Source: Turritopsis dohrnii (taxonomy: Eukaryota > Cnidaria > Hydrozoa > Anthoathecata > Oceaniidae). Taken from it: 64,000 nt of DNA. A program made the position numbers and the translations under genes. Every line of letters starts with the position of its first letter. Position 1 is the first letter of the stretch. Of the stretch, positions 53,084 to 64,000 are shown piece by piece. The stretch lies in NCBI GenBank assembly GCA_027922465.2, contig BQMF02000295.1:310001-374000 (forward strand). The letters are read 5' to 3'. The notes beneath the pieces are model-generated. The model saw only the letters and a program-made list of their open reading frames with translations. It was not told the DNA's origin and ran no database searches.

Positions 53084-54003
53084 AGCTTGAGCTGGTAATC
53101 CTATTTCAGCTCATTTGGGACCTTTTCGAGTACTGTTAAAGGAAAAAACAAGTATTTAGTTAAAGATTGTTTTGTGGAAGCAAGTCATTAAAAGCTGACA
53201 CCAGTAGAAGAAAAACTCTACATTATTTTTCTGGGTACATTCCATATTGTATGGTGGCCGAGGAGTGCCTTCGGAAAAATTCAAAAATAAAAGTCAGTTT
53301 CTAAAAGTAAAAGTCGAAAATAAAAGTCAAAGTCAAACGCAATGGCACCCGTCGGCCAAACATCTTAAGTCGAAATTGAAATTCAAAGATAAAGTCAAAC
53401 GCAAATCAAACGTTGTGGAATGTATTTGCCGCCTCCGCCGCCCGTAGGACGCCATTGTAGAATATAAGCGTGGTTTAAAAATATAATTTTTAGTTCACAA
53501 TATACAGTCCTCGTGGGTCGGTCGTGTCTCCACCGTTCCCACATTTTTGGTCCACCTTGCCTGGATTTGAACCTTCAACTTTGATTTTTAACTGATTAAA
53601 TCACCATGTCTGCTGGTTTACTTAAGAAGAAACTTGCTACTTTCGAAGCTTTTCGAAAAACCTTGAACGATGGCACCATCGCAGCCATAGATGCTTTGCC
53701 ATCTGAGAACTTGACCGAGGAACAAATATCTGATGTGCAAAGTTACCTCGAAATACTTGATACTGAGTTAGAAAACATTAATGGTATTAATGATGAGATT
53801 ATGGAACTTCTTTCGGAAGATGATGCAGCAGCTATTGAAAAACAAGTCAAAGCCCATCTCGGCTTCAAAACACTGGTTAAGAAAAACTGTGTTAAATTAA
53901 AGAAAATTCTTGCCAAGAATACCTCTGTCGCTACCTCATCACTTGGTTTGTCAGAGACAGCCTCATCCGTGGCAAGTACAAATGTAAAGTTGCCAAAACT
54001 GGA
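53084..54003 (+). repeat. Duplicate of 49361-50278 (flank, LTR, gag start)
   Basis: Near-identical to 49361-50278, including 330 bp of sequence outside the retrotransposon. It includes a third LTR at 53414-53543. One visible coding change is Ile to Thr in the gag start. Because host flank is included, this is a segmental duplication or an assembly join, not a second insertion. Confidence 0.9.
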
Positions 54004-56731
54004 AGTTTATCGCATGACCAATGATGATAAAAGTGTTATTGACAACATCGCTCCTGAAAACAATAAAGTTCTTGGAATCGTTTGGGATAAACATGAAGAC
54101 CAATTTGTTTTCAACCTTCACAACATCACAGAAAAATGTCGATCTGCTTCAACAAAACGTGACATTTTGCACGCTATTGCATCATTCTATGACCCTTTGG
54201 GGCTTCTCAACCCAATTATCCTGAAATGGAAATGTTTTTTCCAAAAACTCTGTGTGTCGAAAGTTGAATGGGACGCACTGTTATCAGCAGAACTGCTTGA
54301 ACAGTGGACACTACTTTACTTACCACTCTTCGATTCACCTGCTATTTATGTCAACCGTCGTTACTCACCTATCCAGCCTGATGATCCAGTTGTATCACGC
54401 CAACTTCATGGATTCTGTGACGCTTCCACCAAAGCATATGGCGCTTGCATTTACATGCGAACTCTCAAACAATCAGGGAATGTTGATGTATCACTTATCG
54501 CTTCGAAATGAAGAGTTTCACCGATCAAGCCACAAACTATACCCAGACTTGAGTTAATGGGTGCAGTTACGCTTGCTGAACTAGTGCATTCTGTTGAGAC
54601 CGCTTTGTCACACTGTACCATTTCATCGACTACATGCTGGATAGATAGTACTGTTGCGTATTTTTGGATCACAAACACTAAAACATACAGCAATTTTATT
54701 CAGAACCGAGTCGACAAGATCTTGCGCTTTGTTTCACGTACATCCTGGAGATTAGTGTCATCTGAGAACAATCCCGCGGACATTGTAACAAGAGGGACCA
54801 CCCCCTTAGAATTGAAAACAAATATTTGGTTTGAGGGTCCAGCTTTCCTGAAACTGCCTGATGATAAATGGCCATGTGTATTGAACTCTGCCGCTGCTGC
54901 TGATGTACTGGAAATCAAGAACACAACTAATACATTACTAGTAAAAAATGAAAACAAAGCCGATACTGTTGATGTATTGTCCACCACCTTCAAGGTTGAA
55001 AGATTTAGTTCTTTCCAAAAATTGATCAAAGTGACAGCATATGTTCTGTTATTTATAAAGAAATTAAAATTGAAAGCCGCTAAATATACTGTAAGTCGGC
55101 TAACTCCTGAAACAGGTGCCGCAGACTCTACTGCAAGTCGGCCAATTCCTGAAACTGGTGCCGCAGACTCTACTGTAAGTCGGCCAAAACATGTTTTGAA
55201 CCCAAACGCCGCAGAATTTAAAGTAAGTCGGCAATGGAAAACTTACAACTTGAGAAGAAAGAAGAAAGAAGATAACATTCAAATAATTAAAAATGATAAA
55301 AATGAAAATCACAAAAAAATAAATAACAAAGTTACAAAACCAATGGAAGAAGTATTGGATACTGGTTGTGATCAAGCTTTTGATGGTCATCGTGCCCTGG
55401 ATGGCAATGACACCTTGGAAAAGAAAATTGAAGAAGAGCCTGATTTGTTTGCTGTTTGTTTGGATGAAACCAAAACCATGTGGATAAAGGAATTACAAAC
55501 TAATTTCCAGAAAGCAGAGAAGTACATGAACGTTAAAAGACAACTGAACTGTTTTTTGGATGAAAAAGGGATTCTACGGTGTAAGGGTCGGTTTGACAAT
55601 GCTGTTGCGTTATCATACAATGAACGATACCCTATACTTTTGTTTGGACACCACCCTGTCACTAAATTGATCGTAAATGACTTTCACACCAAATGTAAAC
55701 ACCAAGGACTCAAGTCAACGTTATCTTTTTTACGGACGGAGTATTGGCTACCACAAGGCAGAAGTTTCTTCAAGAAGCTGATTAAGAACTGTTATTTGTG
55801 CAGATACTTTGCTGCTAAACCTTATGCCTATCCTGATCCACCACCACTTCCATCTGATCGTGTCAATTTTGACTTTCCGTTCAAATGCATTGGTTTGGAC
55901 TATTTGGGTCCTCTCTATTTCCGTGAATCAACTGCAGAAACTTTCCTTATGAAGAAAGCGTGGATATGTCTCTTCACCTGTACTGTTTCGAGAGGCATCC
56001 ATCTTGAAGTTGTCACAGACAATACAAGCACTGCATTCATCAAAGGATACCGACGTTACGTCAGCCGACGAGGTATGCCTACCAAGATTTATTCCGACAA
56101 CGCTTCGACATTCAAAAGTGAAGAGACCCAAGAGTTCATCAAATCATTACGTGACTTTGTTACAGATACTGGTGTTGCCTGGTCCTTTATCCCCCCTGCT
56201 GCGCCCTGGTGGGGAGGGTTTTATGAACGTATGGTACAACTTGTTAAACGACTCTTGAGGAAGGTACTCTTTAAAGCGAGAGTAGATCTTGATGAACTTG
56301 TTACCGTAGTGGCGGAAATCGAAAGCCTCCTCAACGATCGCCCGGTTGCAAATCAACATTCGCAGTCACAGCTGGAAACGACAGTATTGACGCCAAACCA
56401 CCTCATCTATGGACGCAGATTGAACGTTTTACAACAGGAAATAGTCACGAACATTCCGTCGAACATCGCTGAACTTATTCAACGCTTTTGGAACGAATTT
56501 CAGCACGAATACATAACAACCCTGAGAGAACAACACTCGTACATTGCACGAAAGAACGGTGCTAGCGGTGTAAACGTTGGCGACGTAGTCCTCATCAAAG
56601 AGACTAAATTACCGAGGTCGCAATGGAAGATTGCCGTTGTTAGAAACTTAAAACTCACCTCGAACGGCAAGGTCATCGTGACCAGACGTGCCACAAAACT
56701 ATTATGTCCCATCGAAAAGAATATTTCCTGA
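53606..56731 (+). pseudogene. BEL/Pao deleted gag-RT fusion, RNase H and integrase
   Basis: The frame from 53606 fuses the first 132 gag residues directly to RT (KLPKL/EVYRMTNDD) without frameshift. A TGA at 54509-54511 interrupts it; the same frame then runs open to 56731. It encodes RNase H (FCDASTKAYGACIY; CWIDSTVAYFWI), a linker with a repeated TGAADSTxSRPxPE unit, the integrase zinc domain (HHPV..H..C..C), and the integrase core with D in GLDYLGP, D in YSDNASTF and E in WWGGFYERM. A DUF5641-like end follows (DVVLIKETKLPRSQWKI). The integrase catalytic triad is intact, the rest is not. Confidence 0.88.
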
Positions 56732-56767
56732 CCCATATTTTTCTAGGTTACTTTAGACTTGTCACTA

Positions 56768-56910
56768 TTTAGAGGGGGAGTGTGGAATGTATTTGCCGCC
56801 TCCACCGCCCGTAGGACGCCATTGTAGAATATAAGCGTGGTTTAAAAATATAATTTTTAGTTCACAATATACAGTCCTCGTGGGTTGGTCGTGTCTCCAC
56901 CGTTCCCACA
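56768..56910 (+). repeat. Polypurine tract and 3' LTR
   Basis: AGAGGGGGAG at 56771-56780 is the plus-strand primer tract directly before the LTR (56781-56910, 130 bp). Confidence 0.88.
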
Positions 56911-57280
56911 AACGTCAAAGTCAATTCGACAAGCCAACGAGATATTTTAATTTATAAGCACCAGTAAAATCGGTGCTTATTTATTTCGTTAAATTGAGCT
57001 CTTTCAGACCAATACAGTATTTTCTTTTCTGTGATGAGCACTGTTTGAATTCGCTAGTTTCGTCTAGTCTTCCAATTTATGATAATTGATATGCCTCGTT
57101 TCTTCTGATTGCGTTGGGTTACCCATTTGAACAAGACCACAGCATCTTATAAACCTACTTTCAATAATATCATTTTGTGAAACCAGGGGAAGTTTTTATT
57201 ATATCTCTTCCCATTCCTGCAATCTTGACGCTCGAAAATATTATAACCATCTCTGCAAAGAAGATATACGGACTTTTTAC

Positions 57281-58165
57281 TAGTTTCATTTTTGTCATTT
57301 TATTTTATTTGCTTATAAGTATACAATAATATACTTTCATCATAATATTTTCGTCGACCTGATGTCAACTCGTCAGCGATGATTTTTGGAATACGTTAGC
57401 GGTTAACGGTGATGACATTACATTGCGCACTGCATGACGTCAGTTTTTCGCCGTCGTGGGACGTTGTTGTTGCCCCATTCTTCTTTTGCGTTTATTGATG
57501 GTTGTCTTTCATTGATGTAGATGGATTCGGTTACTTGCCGTAACATAGCATCTCCGTGGCACGCTGTCAAGATCTTTAATTCGAACTTGTTGTTTGTCAT
57601 ATGTTTGTGCTTCTCTTGTGTATGTCTATATAAAACAGAGTTCTTGTCTTTCTTTTCGTATGTTTTTATATGTTCTATATATACTATATACTAGTATATG
57701 AAATAAGTTGCCAATGTGGCGATACCTATATTGGCGAAACTGCACGAAGCATTTCAGAAAGATATACTGAACATATAAAAACATACGAAAAGAAAGACAA
57801 GAACTCTGTTTTATATAGACATACACAAGAGAAGCACAAACATATGACAAACAACAAGTTCGAATTAAAGATCTTGACAGCGTGCCACGGAGATGCTATG
57901 TTACGGCAAGTAACCGAATCCATCTACATCAATGAAAGACAACCATCAATAAACGCAAAAGAAGAATGGGGCAACAACAACGTCCCACGACGGCGAAAAA
58001 CTGACGTCATGCAGTGCGCAATGTAATGTCATCACCGTTAACCGCTAACGTATTCCAAAAATCATCGCTGACGAGTTGACATCAGGTCGACAAAAATATT
58101 ATGATGAAAGTATATTATTGTATACTTATAAGCAAATAAAATAAAATGACAAAAATGAAACTAGG
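57281..58165. mobile_element. Palindromic Penelope-like element fragment
   Basis: Arms 57281-57675 and 57771-58165 are almost perfect inverse complements (395 bp each). The 95-bp centre plus the right arm encode the GIY-YIG endonuclease. GGACTTTTTAC occurs on both sides (57270-57280 and again near 58193), consistent with a target duplication. Two 5'-truncated copies lie head to head, a structure known for Penelope-like elements. Confidence 0.75.
57670..58026 (+). pseudogene. GIY-YIG endonuclease C-terminus of a Penelope-like element
   Basis: The frame contains CQCGDTYIGETARSISERYT, where YIGET-x-R-x-x-x-x-R is the GIY-YIG nuclease signature of Penelope-like retroelements, followed by H-x-x-x-H and ESIYINERQPSINAKEE with the conserved E and N. 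The upstream RT is absent. The left arm encodes the C-terminal 60 residues again on the minus strand (57418-57600). Confidence 0.75.
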
Positions 58166-58204
58166 AAGAATAAAAATCAGTCGTTTTGCTTGGACTTTTT
58201 ACTT

Positions 58205-58560
58205 TCAATTGGAAAAAACATAATACGAGAAAGGTATGTCAGGGCTGCATGACTGACGCGAAGCAGAAATAAGAGGCAGTATTTTTAAAACTAAACTAAC
58301 ATGACTTTCTAAAAGATAATCTATGTACCATTTTCCAATTAAACGTGGGTCACTATTGCTACTCCACCATTTCAACATAAGTATTTTGCGTCTAAGTTGA
58401 TCCATCATACCATCAATGGATATTGGAAATGTGGAGTTCTAGTACCCCATTAATTTGCCATGTCCATCAAATGATAGGTACCAGTTTACTTCTTTAGTGG
58501 CAAAATGTCCATCACGTTTTTGCGCTTCAACCCAGGCCTGCATTTAATAAGGGTATACTC
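58205..58560 (-). pseudogene. Integrase-core transposase remnant, copy 1
   Basis: On the minus strand the frame includes DGHGKLMGY, a stop, then NSTFPISIDGMMDQLRRKI and WWSSNSDPRLIGKWYIDYLL. This pattern (S-x-DGH-x-KLMGY, then W-N/S-SNS-x-P-x-x-I-G) is that of an rve-type DDE transposase family common in aquatic animals. Several stops break it. Confidence 0.6.
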
Positions 58561-58597
58561 TACATCTCTTGGTACATTCAGTTTATGTTTATGTTTA

Positions 58598-60053
58598 TGT
58601 CTAAAGATGACAGAGTTCACACTTCTAGTCTAACTCATTAATTTTAATTGGAGATTTTGATGTATAGCTTTTTTGTAACACCTTTCGTAATCATTATTTT
58701 ATATGTAGGAATTTTTTGTAAATATTTTATAGCTGATGATGACATAAGAATGTCGAAACATGTCCTTAAAAAAATGTGTTTTTATTTTAAAAATTATTAT
58801 ACACTTTGTGCTTCTACGTAATATTTCTTTTTGTATTTTATACACACAAGATTGATACATACGATTCTCTTGAAAAAAAAGTGCTGAAGCAGCACTTATG
58901 AATTATACTGAAACACTTTGATCTTTGAAGTCGAATTATAGTCCTGAAAGTGCTTTCTAAGCTAATCTGGAAGGTGTAATTTCAAAATTTTCTTGCGCGT
59001 CGGACCCAACCATGGTGGATCCTCCTTCAACAAACCAGATTCTCAGCCCCACAAGATTCAAATTTGTGCCGCCGTCCCTGCATGAAAGTCTTGTGGGTGC
59101 ATTCACGAATAGCAAATTGCCAGCTATAACCAATCTGGAATCTACATGCCCGAGAAAGAGTTCTAAGCCCTAGCATAACAAAATATATTAAGGTCCTTTT
59201 TTCGCAATTTTGGCCCCCCTCACCCTAAATTGTTATCTGGCGGCCCTTTCTTACCCTTCAATGAAGTATTGGTATCACAATTCGAAGCTTTTCTCGGAAA
59301 AAGGTTCCTTGTCAAGAAATCTTGCGTAATAGTTATCTAGGAAGGTCAATAACGTTTAGTTCAAAATCCTTAGAAACAAGTGCCAGTGTTCATATTGTCC
59401 ACTTTCCAAAATATTTTAATATGGGTCTATATCAGATGTTTCAGAGAGAAATGTTCATTTTGCCTTATTATATTCACAAATACTTTGGTTATCCAATATA
59501 ATTAAATGCCTTTAATCTCTCATGTAGTGACCTGGAACAAGAGCTTGACCATTTTCAAGGGATAACTGACAAAAAAATGGAATATTAGGAAAAAGCATTG
59601 CACGATTTGAAGATAAAAAAACAGTTAATTCTTCATTATACATAAATTCATTAAAAAAGAATGCAATTGAATAAAGAGAAAAAAATTGGTGTCTTTTAAT
59701 AGCCCCAAGTATAAAAATCAAAAAAAAAAGTTGTTGCATATTATATATCTCCCATATGTACATCTTCGCTCAAAATATCAAGTCAACTTTTTTTGACACA
59801 CACATGTCTGGGAAGGGCATCAATATTTTTCTCTTTCATTCAATTTCATTCTTTTTATATACATCCAAAATTTCCGGCAATCTCTCTCACAGTCATTTGT
59901 GGCTTGTGCTATGTTTTACATACAATGTCTGTTCTTTTTAACTTCAAACATAACTCCAAATTCTGGACTATTTATTGTTGAGGTTTTTGGTTCACCACCA
60001 TCAAATCTTGACAAATCACCCTCACGCAACATGTAATTTCCACTTGATTTCTC
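58598..60053. other. Repeat-derived spacer
   Basis: No gene. Near 58725-58790 GCTGATGATGACATAAGAAT followed by GTCGAAACATGT resembles 3' tails of Penelope-like elements. The rest is AT-rich with no structure I can name. Confidence 0.4.
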
Positions 60054-60770
60054 CATGGAGGTATAAAACAGAAGGAGAACGAACTCAAAATCTGCTATTG
60101 TACTATCCGTGATGCGCTGCATTGTTTAAGTCCTCAGTGTGTAATAACATATAATTGCTATCATCTAGCATAATTTTTATAATTTGGGCGTTCTTGCGTG
60201 AAAATTTTGTTCATATCAATTCTCCAATGTGATTAAAGATCGTTAGGGTAAAGTTCTTAGCATGCATAATCTGTAGGAATTGGGGGAATTATGCAAAAGC
60301 GTCACAAATATGCAACGAAAACATTGCAACTTTAGGTCTATATATCTCGTGATCCCCTCAAGCAGTTTCGCCGAGCTTCAGTTTTTGATGAGAGAATAAT
60401 CCTAAGTTTTTGCACGTACCGCTGCACTATCGAGGCGCATTTAAGTCAGAAGATATGTAGATTGTAACTTATACATGAATTACGCGATATCTTCAACTCT
60501 GTATAAAAACATAGATTTTCATTTGTTTCTCAAGGAAGCTTTAGGTTTAATAATCTGCTTGTCACTATGCAGCAAGTTGATCCGTTGTTATAATGGATGA
60601 TATTTGGTTTTTAAATTGTTGTTAATTTTTAAAAAAGTATTCGTTTCACCGACAACCAGCCGAAAGCGCATCACGGATGACATCAAAGTGATACCGCAAT
60701 GAATAGAATAGTCATTATCTGAATAATAGAAAAATAAGAGTTCGTTCTCCTTCTGTTTTATACCTCCATG
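60054..60770 (+). mobile_element. 717-bp non-autonomous TIR element, copy A
   Basis: Ends CATGGAGGTATAAAACAGAA and its inverse complement; TIR about 30 bp. Flanked by ATTTCTC (7 bp, or 8 bp GATTTCTC if the last G is counted as target). No coding capacity for a transposase. Confidence 0.88.
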
Positions 60771-61109
60771 ATTTCTCACACTGTTCCAGTTTACGTTTTC
60801 ATACTTCATAAATAAAATATGGATGAATCTGTCAAATTATGCCCAAATAACTTGAGTATTTCATCTTTAATATCCATTACTTTCTTTGGATTCTTATACT
60901 TGTCACAAGTCTTTATTTTATTGGCACATACACGACATACACACTTTAGTTTCTTTGAAACATCCCTATAAACATTGCCAATAACTAACTGGATGAAAAT
61001 TTAAACTAAAAAGACAATTCTTCCATCAGATATAAAAGGAATACTTACATAATCACAAATTCAGTCTGTTTACTGCAGTAACTTACATCCAAGTGAAGCT
61101 TGAAAATAC

Positions 61110-61826
61110 CATGGAGGTATAAAACAGAAGGAGAACGAACTCTTATTTTTCTATTATTCAGATAATGACTATTCTATTCATTGCGGTATCACTTTGATGT
61201 CATCCGTGATGCGCTTTCGGCTGGTTGTCGGTGAAACGAATACTTTTTTAAAAATTAACGACAATTTAAAAACCAAATATCATCCATTATAACAACGGAT
61301 CAACTTGCTGCATAGTGACAAGCAGATTATTAAACCTAAAGCTTCCTTGAGAAACAAATGAAAATCTATGTTTTTATACAGAGTTGAAGATATCGCGTAA
61401 TTCATGTATAAGTTACAATCTACATATCTTCTGACTTAAATGCGCCTCGATAGTGCAGCGGTACGTGCAAAAACTTAGGATTATTCTCTCATCAAAAACT
61501 GAAGCTCGGCGAAACTGCTTGAGGGGATCACGAGATATATAGACCTAAAGTTGCAATGTTTTCGTTGCATATTTGTGACGTTTTTGCATAATTCCCCCAA
61601 TTCCTACAGATTATGCATGCTAAGAACTTTACCCTAACGATCTTTAATCACATTGGAGAATTGATATGAACAAAATTTTCACGCAAGAACGCCCAAATTA
61701 TAAAAATTATGCTAGATGATAGCAATTATATGTTATTACACACTGAGGACTTAAACAATGCAGCGCATCACGGATAGTACAATAGCAGATTTTGAGTTCG
61801 TTCTCCTTCTGTTTTATACCTCCATG
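61110..61826 (-). mobile_element. 717-bp non-autonomous TIR element, copy B, inverted
   Basis: The same length and sequence as copy A in the opposite orientation, flanked by AAAATAC (or GAAAATAC). Different target duplications show two independent insertions 339 bp apart. Confidence 0.88.
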
Positions 61827-62138
61827 AAAATACAAAGTGCCGCTACTAATATTCAAAAAAGTAAAAGTCGAAAATAAAAGTCAAAGTCAAACGCAATGGC
61901 ACCCTTCGGCCAAACATCTTAAGTCGAAATTGAAATTCAAAGATAAAATCGAACGCAAATTAAAAGTCAAAGTCAATTGGAAGGCGCCCATCGACCAACT
62001 CGTGGCCGATAAGTGCCAACGATTATTATTGACTCCGTACCTTTCGACAATTCTGTGAAAACTTTACACAGAGTCAAGGAAGATGATGCATTTCGGGTAA
62101 TCTCGGATATCGTAACACATGCTCACAGTCACTGCTAA

Positions 62139-62846
62139 CAGCCACTTTAGTGATCATCATGAGCTGGAAGAATGATATATGCTTAAAAGACGATTTAGTT
62201 AAATATGTTCAACCATTGGTTCATCAAAAGTTAAAGCGTTCTGAGATTTTGGATTACGTAAATCGTGATTACTGCCATTATCATAGACAAAGGGAGCTGT
62301 AGCATGAGTACGTTAGCAAGAATGTTAGTACATCTCGAAGTAACGTATATTGATTATTCCGAAGTGGTGAAAAATTGTAGAATCAGTTAAAGGAGAGCTT
62401 AAGGAGGCAGGTGATCTTCTTGACTACAGAGCTGTTACTGCAACGCTTAGACAGAAACATAAACTGAATGTACCAAGAGATGTAGAGTATACCCTTATTA
62501 AATGCAGGCCTGGGTTGAAGCGCAAAAACGTGATGGACATTTTGCCACTAAAGAAGTGAACTGGTACCTATCATTTGATGGACATGGCAAATTAATGGGG
62601 TACTAGAACTCCACATTTCCAATATCCATTGATGGTATGATGGATCAACTTAGACGCAAAATACTTATGTTGAAATGGTGGAGTAGCAATAGTGACCCAC
62701 GTTTAATTGGAAGATGGTACATAGATTATCTTTTAGAAAGTCATGTTAGTTTAGTTTTAAAAATACTGAAAATGCCTCTTGTTTCTGCTTCGCGTCAGTC
62801 ATGGAGCCCTGACATACCTTTCCCGTATTATGTTTTTTCCAATTGA
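62139..62846 (+). pseudogene. Integrase-core transposase remnant, copy 2
   Basis: Broken frames give LVKYVQPLVHQKLKRSEILD (N-terminal helix-turn-helix-like part), then LRQKHKLNVPRDVEYTLIK, then DGHGKLMGY, then NSTFPISIDGMMDQLRRKI with WWSSNSDPRLIGRWYIDYLL. The order agrees with an rve-type DDE transposase. Multiple stops and frameshifts; later catalytic residues are missing. Confidence 0.65.
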
Positions 62847-63117
62847 AAGTAAAAAGTCTGTATATCTTCTTTGCAGAGATGGTTATAATATTTTCGAGCG
62901 ACAAGATTGCGGGAATAGGAAGAGATAATACAAAAAACTTCCCCTGATTTCATAAAATGATATTACTGAAAGTAGGTTTATAAGATGCTGTGGTCTTGTT
63001 CAAATGGGTAACCCAACGCAATCAGAAGAAACGAGGCATATCAATTATCATAAATTGGGAGACTAGACGAAACTAGCGAATTCAAACAGTGCTCATCACA
63101 GAAAAGGATTTACTGTA

Positions 63118-63297
63118 CACGTTTTTTGTTTGTTTTTTTTTTTTTTTATAAGCAACACTTGTGAATTTTCACAAAGAGTTAAGCAACAGTACTACAAGGA
63201 TCTTACATAAATTAAGCAACATGAAATTTTGAGATGATGCAGCACTGGCATAGCTACAGCACATTTCTCAATATTCCCACACTAGGTGGTTACACTT

Positions 63298-63355
<58 letters not shown>

Positions 63356-63677
63356 GACCGTCAAAGAGTGGCTTAGCATTTGTATAGCGGTCTTTAAAGT
63401 GTATAACGTGCATTGCGTGTTTTTGAAGGCGATAAAGTGGCGTTAGTTTTGACTTAGATGTACTGGCCCAAACGATATTTGCATAATACTAGGTTGCAGT
63501 ACTACACTTTATACTTAAATACTTAAGCTTACACAAAGGTATTCAACACTGGAAATACATATTTCTTCAATTAGTTCTTGGCAACAAATTGAGCAACAAT
63601 ACTACTAAAAAATGGTCATTTTTTAAGCAACATTACTACTAAGGTCTGACCTTGGTTGCTTATAAAAAAAACGTGTA
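63118..63677. mobile_element. TA-flanked MITE with (GATA)n
   Basis: Ends CACGTTTTTTGTTTG and CTTATAAAAAAAACGTG are inverted repeats bordered by TA. Comparison with the uninterrupted copy near 57010-57030 shows a clean insertion at a TA. Subterminal TAAGCAACA motifs repeat inside. A (GATA)n microsatellite lies at 63298-63354. Confidence 0.75.
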
Positions 63678-64000
63678 CTTGTCTGAAAGAGCGTTGGGGT
63701 ACACTCATTTAACTTTTGACTGTTTATGGGAGGAGCTAAATTGAGGGAGAAGAATGATTCATAGAATAAAACGGCTATTTATGTGTAAGCCAGGTTTTCT
63801 TACTTTTGTGTTGGAATAGGATAAACAACACGGCACCATTTAAGGCTCAATTTGACGAAATAAATAAGCACCGACTTTTACTGGTGCTTATAAATCAAAA
63901 TATCTCGTTGGCACTCATCGGCCACGAGTTGGCCGATGAGTGCCGTCGAATTGACTTTGACTTTCGACTTTTATTTTTAGAAACTGACTTTTATTTTTGA

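Larger units (their letters stand above)
49690..56910 (+). mobile_element. BEL/Pao LTR retrotransposon, rearranged
   Basis: Flanked by the 5-bp target duplication AACGT (49685-49689 and 56911-56915). LTRs of 130 bp start TGTGGAATG and end TTCCCACA. Gene order gag, protease, reverse transcriptase, RNase H, integrase and the DUF5641-type C-terminus identify BEL/Pao. Structure: LTR and 5' part to 53083; then a restart at the left flank (53084, equals 49361) with a second 5' LTR and gag start; this second copy lacks the segment equivalent to 50278-52915 and continues to the 3' LTR. A 230-bp insert and an internal stop add further damage. Confidence 0.9.
49549..58597 (-). mobile_element. DDE-integrase transposon, copy 1, inverted and interrupted
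   Basis: One terminal sequence starts TCAAAAATAAAAGTCAGTTT at 49549 and is split at 49689 by the BEL/Pao element, resuming at 56916 (CAAAGTCAATTCGACAAG). The body runs to about 58597 with a Penelope-like insertion at 57281-58165. It matches the inverse complement of 62460-64000. The other terminus is missing, so this copy is truncated. Confidence 0.75.
61840..64000 (+). mobile_element. DDE-integrase transposon, copy 2
   Basis: Left terminal region at about 61850-62060 has GTAAAAGTCGAAAATAAAAG, as at 49570. The right terminal region is 63840-64000, whose inverse complement starts TCAAAAATAAAAGTCAGTTT. The transposase remnant is on the plus strand, and a TA-flanked element is inserted at 63118-63677. 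The terminus coincides with the window end, so the right target site cannot be read. Confidence 0.72.

Noticed and set aside
63298..63354. (GATA)n as a sex-linked or regulatory repeat
   Set aside because: A plain tetranucleotide microsatellite inside a MITE; nothing else supports function.

Overview
The window is nuclear DNA of an animal. It is AT-rich, its genes are split by GT-AG introns mostly of 80 to 600 bp, and its introns and flanks carry many kinds of transposon. The proteins (Rab6, an ionotropic glutamate receptor, secreted chitin-type oxidases, Ig/FN3/LDLa receptors) and the repeats (BEL/Pao, a Penelope-like GIY-YIG domain, tRNA-derived SINEs, many foldback elements) fit an early-branching metazoan. 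A cnidarian, perhaps a hydrozoan, is my best guess; this is inference.

Layout. 135-2623 (+): complete Rab6-type GTPase, seven exons. 4257-9249 (+): glutamate receptor channel without an amino-terminal domain, whose pore reads TVGYGD across an exon junction, the potassium-channel selectivity signature. 9349-12300 and 14390-16829 (-): two tandem ten-exon paralogues encoding secreted LPMO-like proteins with a mature N-terminal histidine and a CBM2-like C-terminal domain. 18093-23918 (+): three-exon type II membrane protein of the MGAT4 family with a degenerate metal motif. 29116-37124 (+): receptor built from four Ig-Ig'-FN3 modules, four more FN3 domains, one membrane helix and a proline/glutamine/arginine-rich tail. 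37575-48839 (+): second receptor-like exon set, FN3 and LDLa domains in FN3-LDLa-FN3 order, including about five almost identical 1263-bp tandem copies, ending in its own membrane helix. 49549-64000: nested transposons only.

In every multi-exon model I summed the exon lengths; frames close and totals are divisible by three where a start is known. All internal exons of the two receptor exon sets are phase 1-1, so modules can be duplicated, skipped or joined without frameshift. The second set has no visible start codon or signal peptide, so the two sets may be one locus with alternative membrane-anchored ends.

The right-hand 14 kb is layered. Two inverted copies of a DDE-integrase transposon flank the region. 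The left copy was invaded by a BEL/Pao retrotransposon (5-bp target duplication AACGT), which was hit by a small C-rich element and then partly duplicated in tandem, and also by a palindromic Penelope-like fragment. The right copy was hit by a TA-flanked element. Between them lie two 717-bp non-autonomous elements in opposite orientation.
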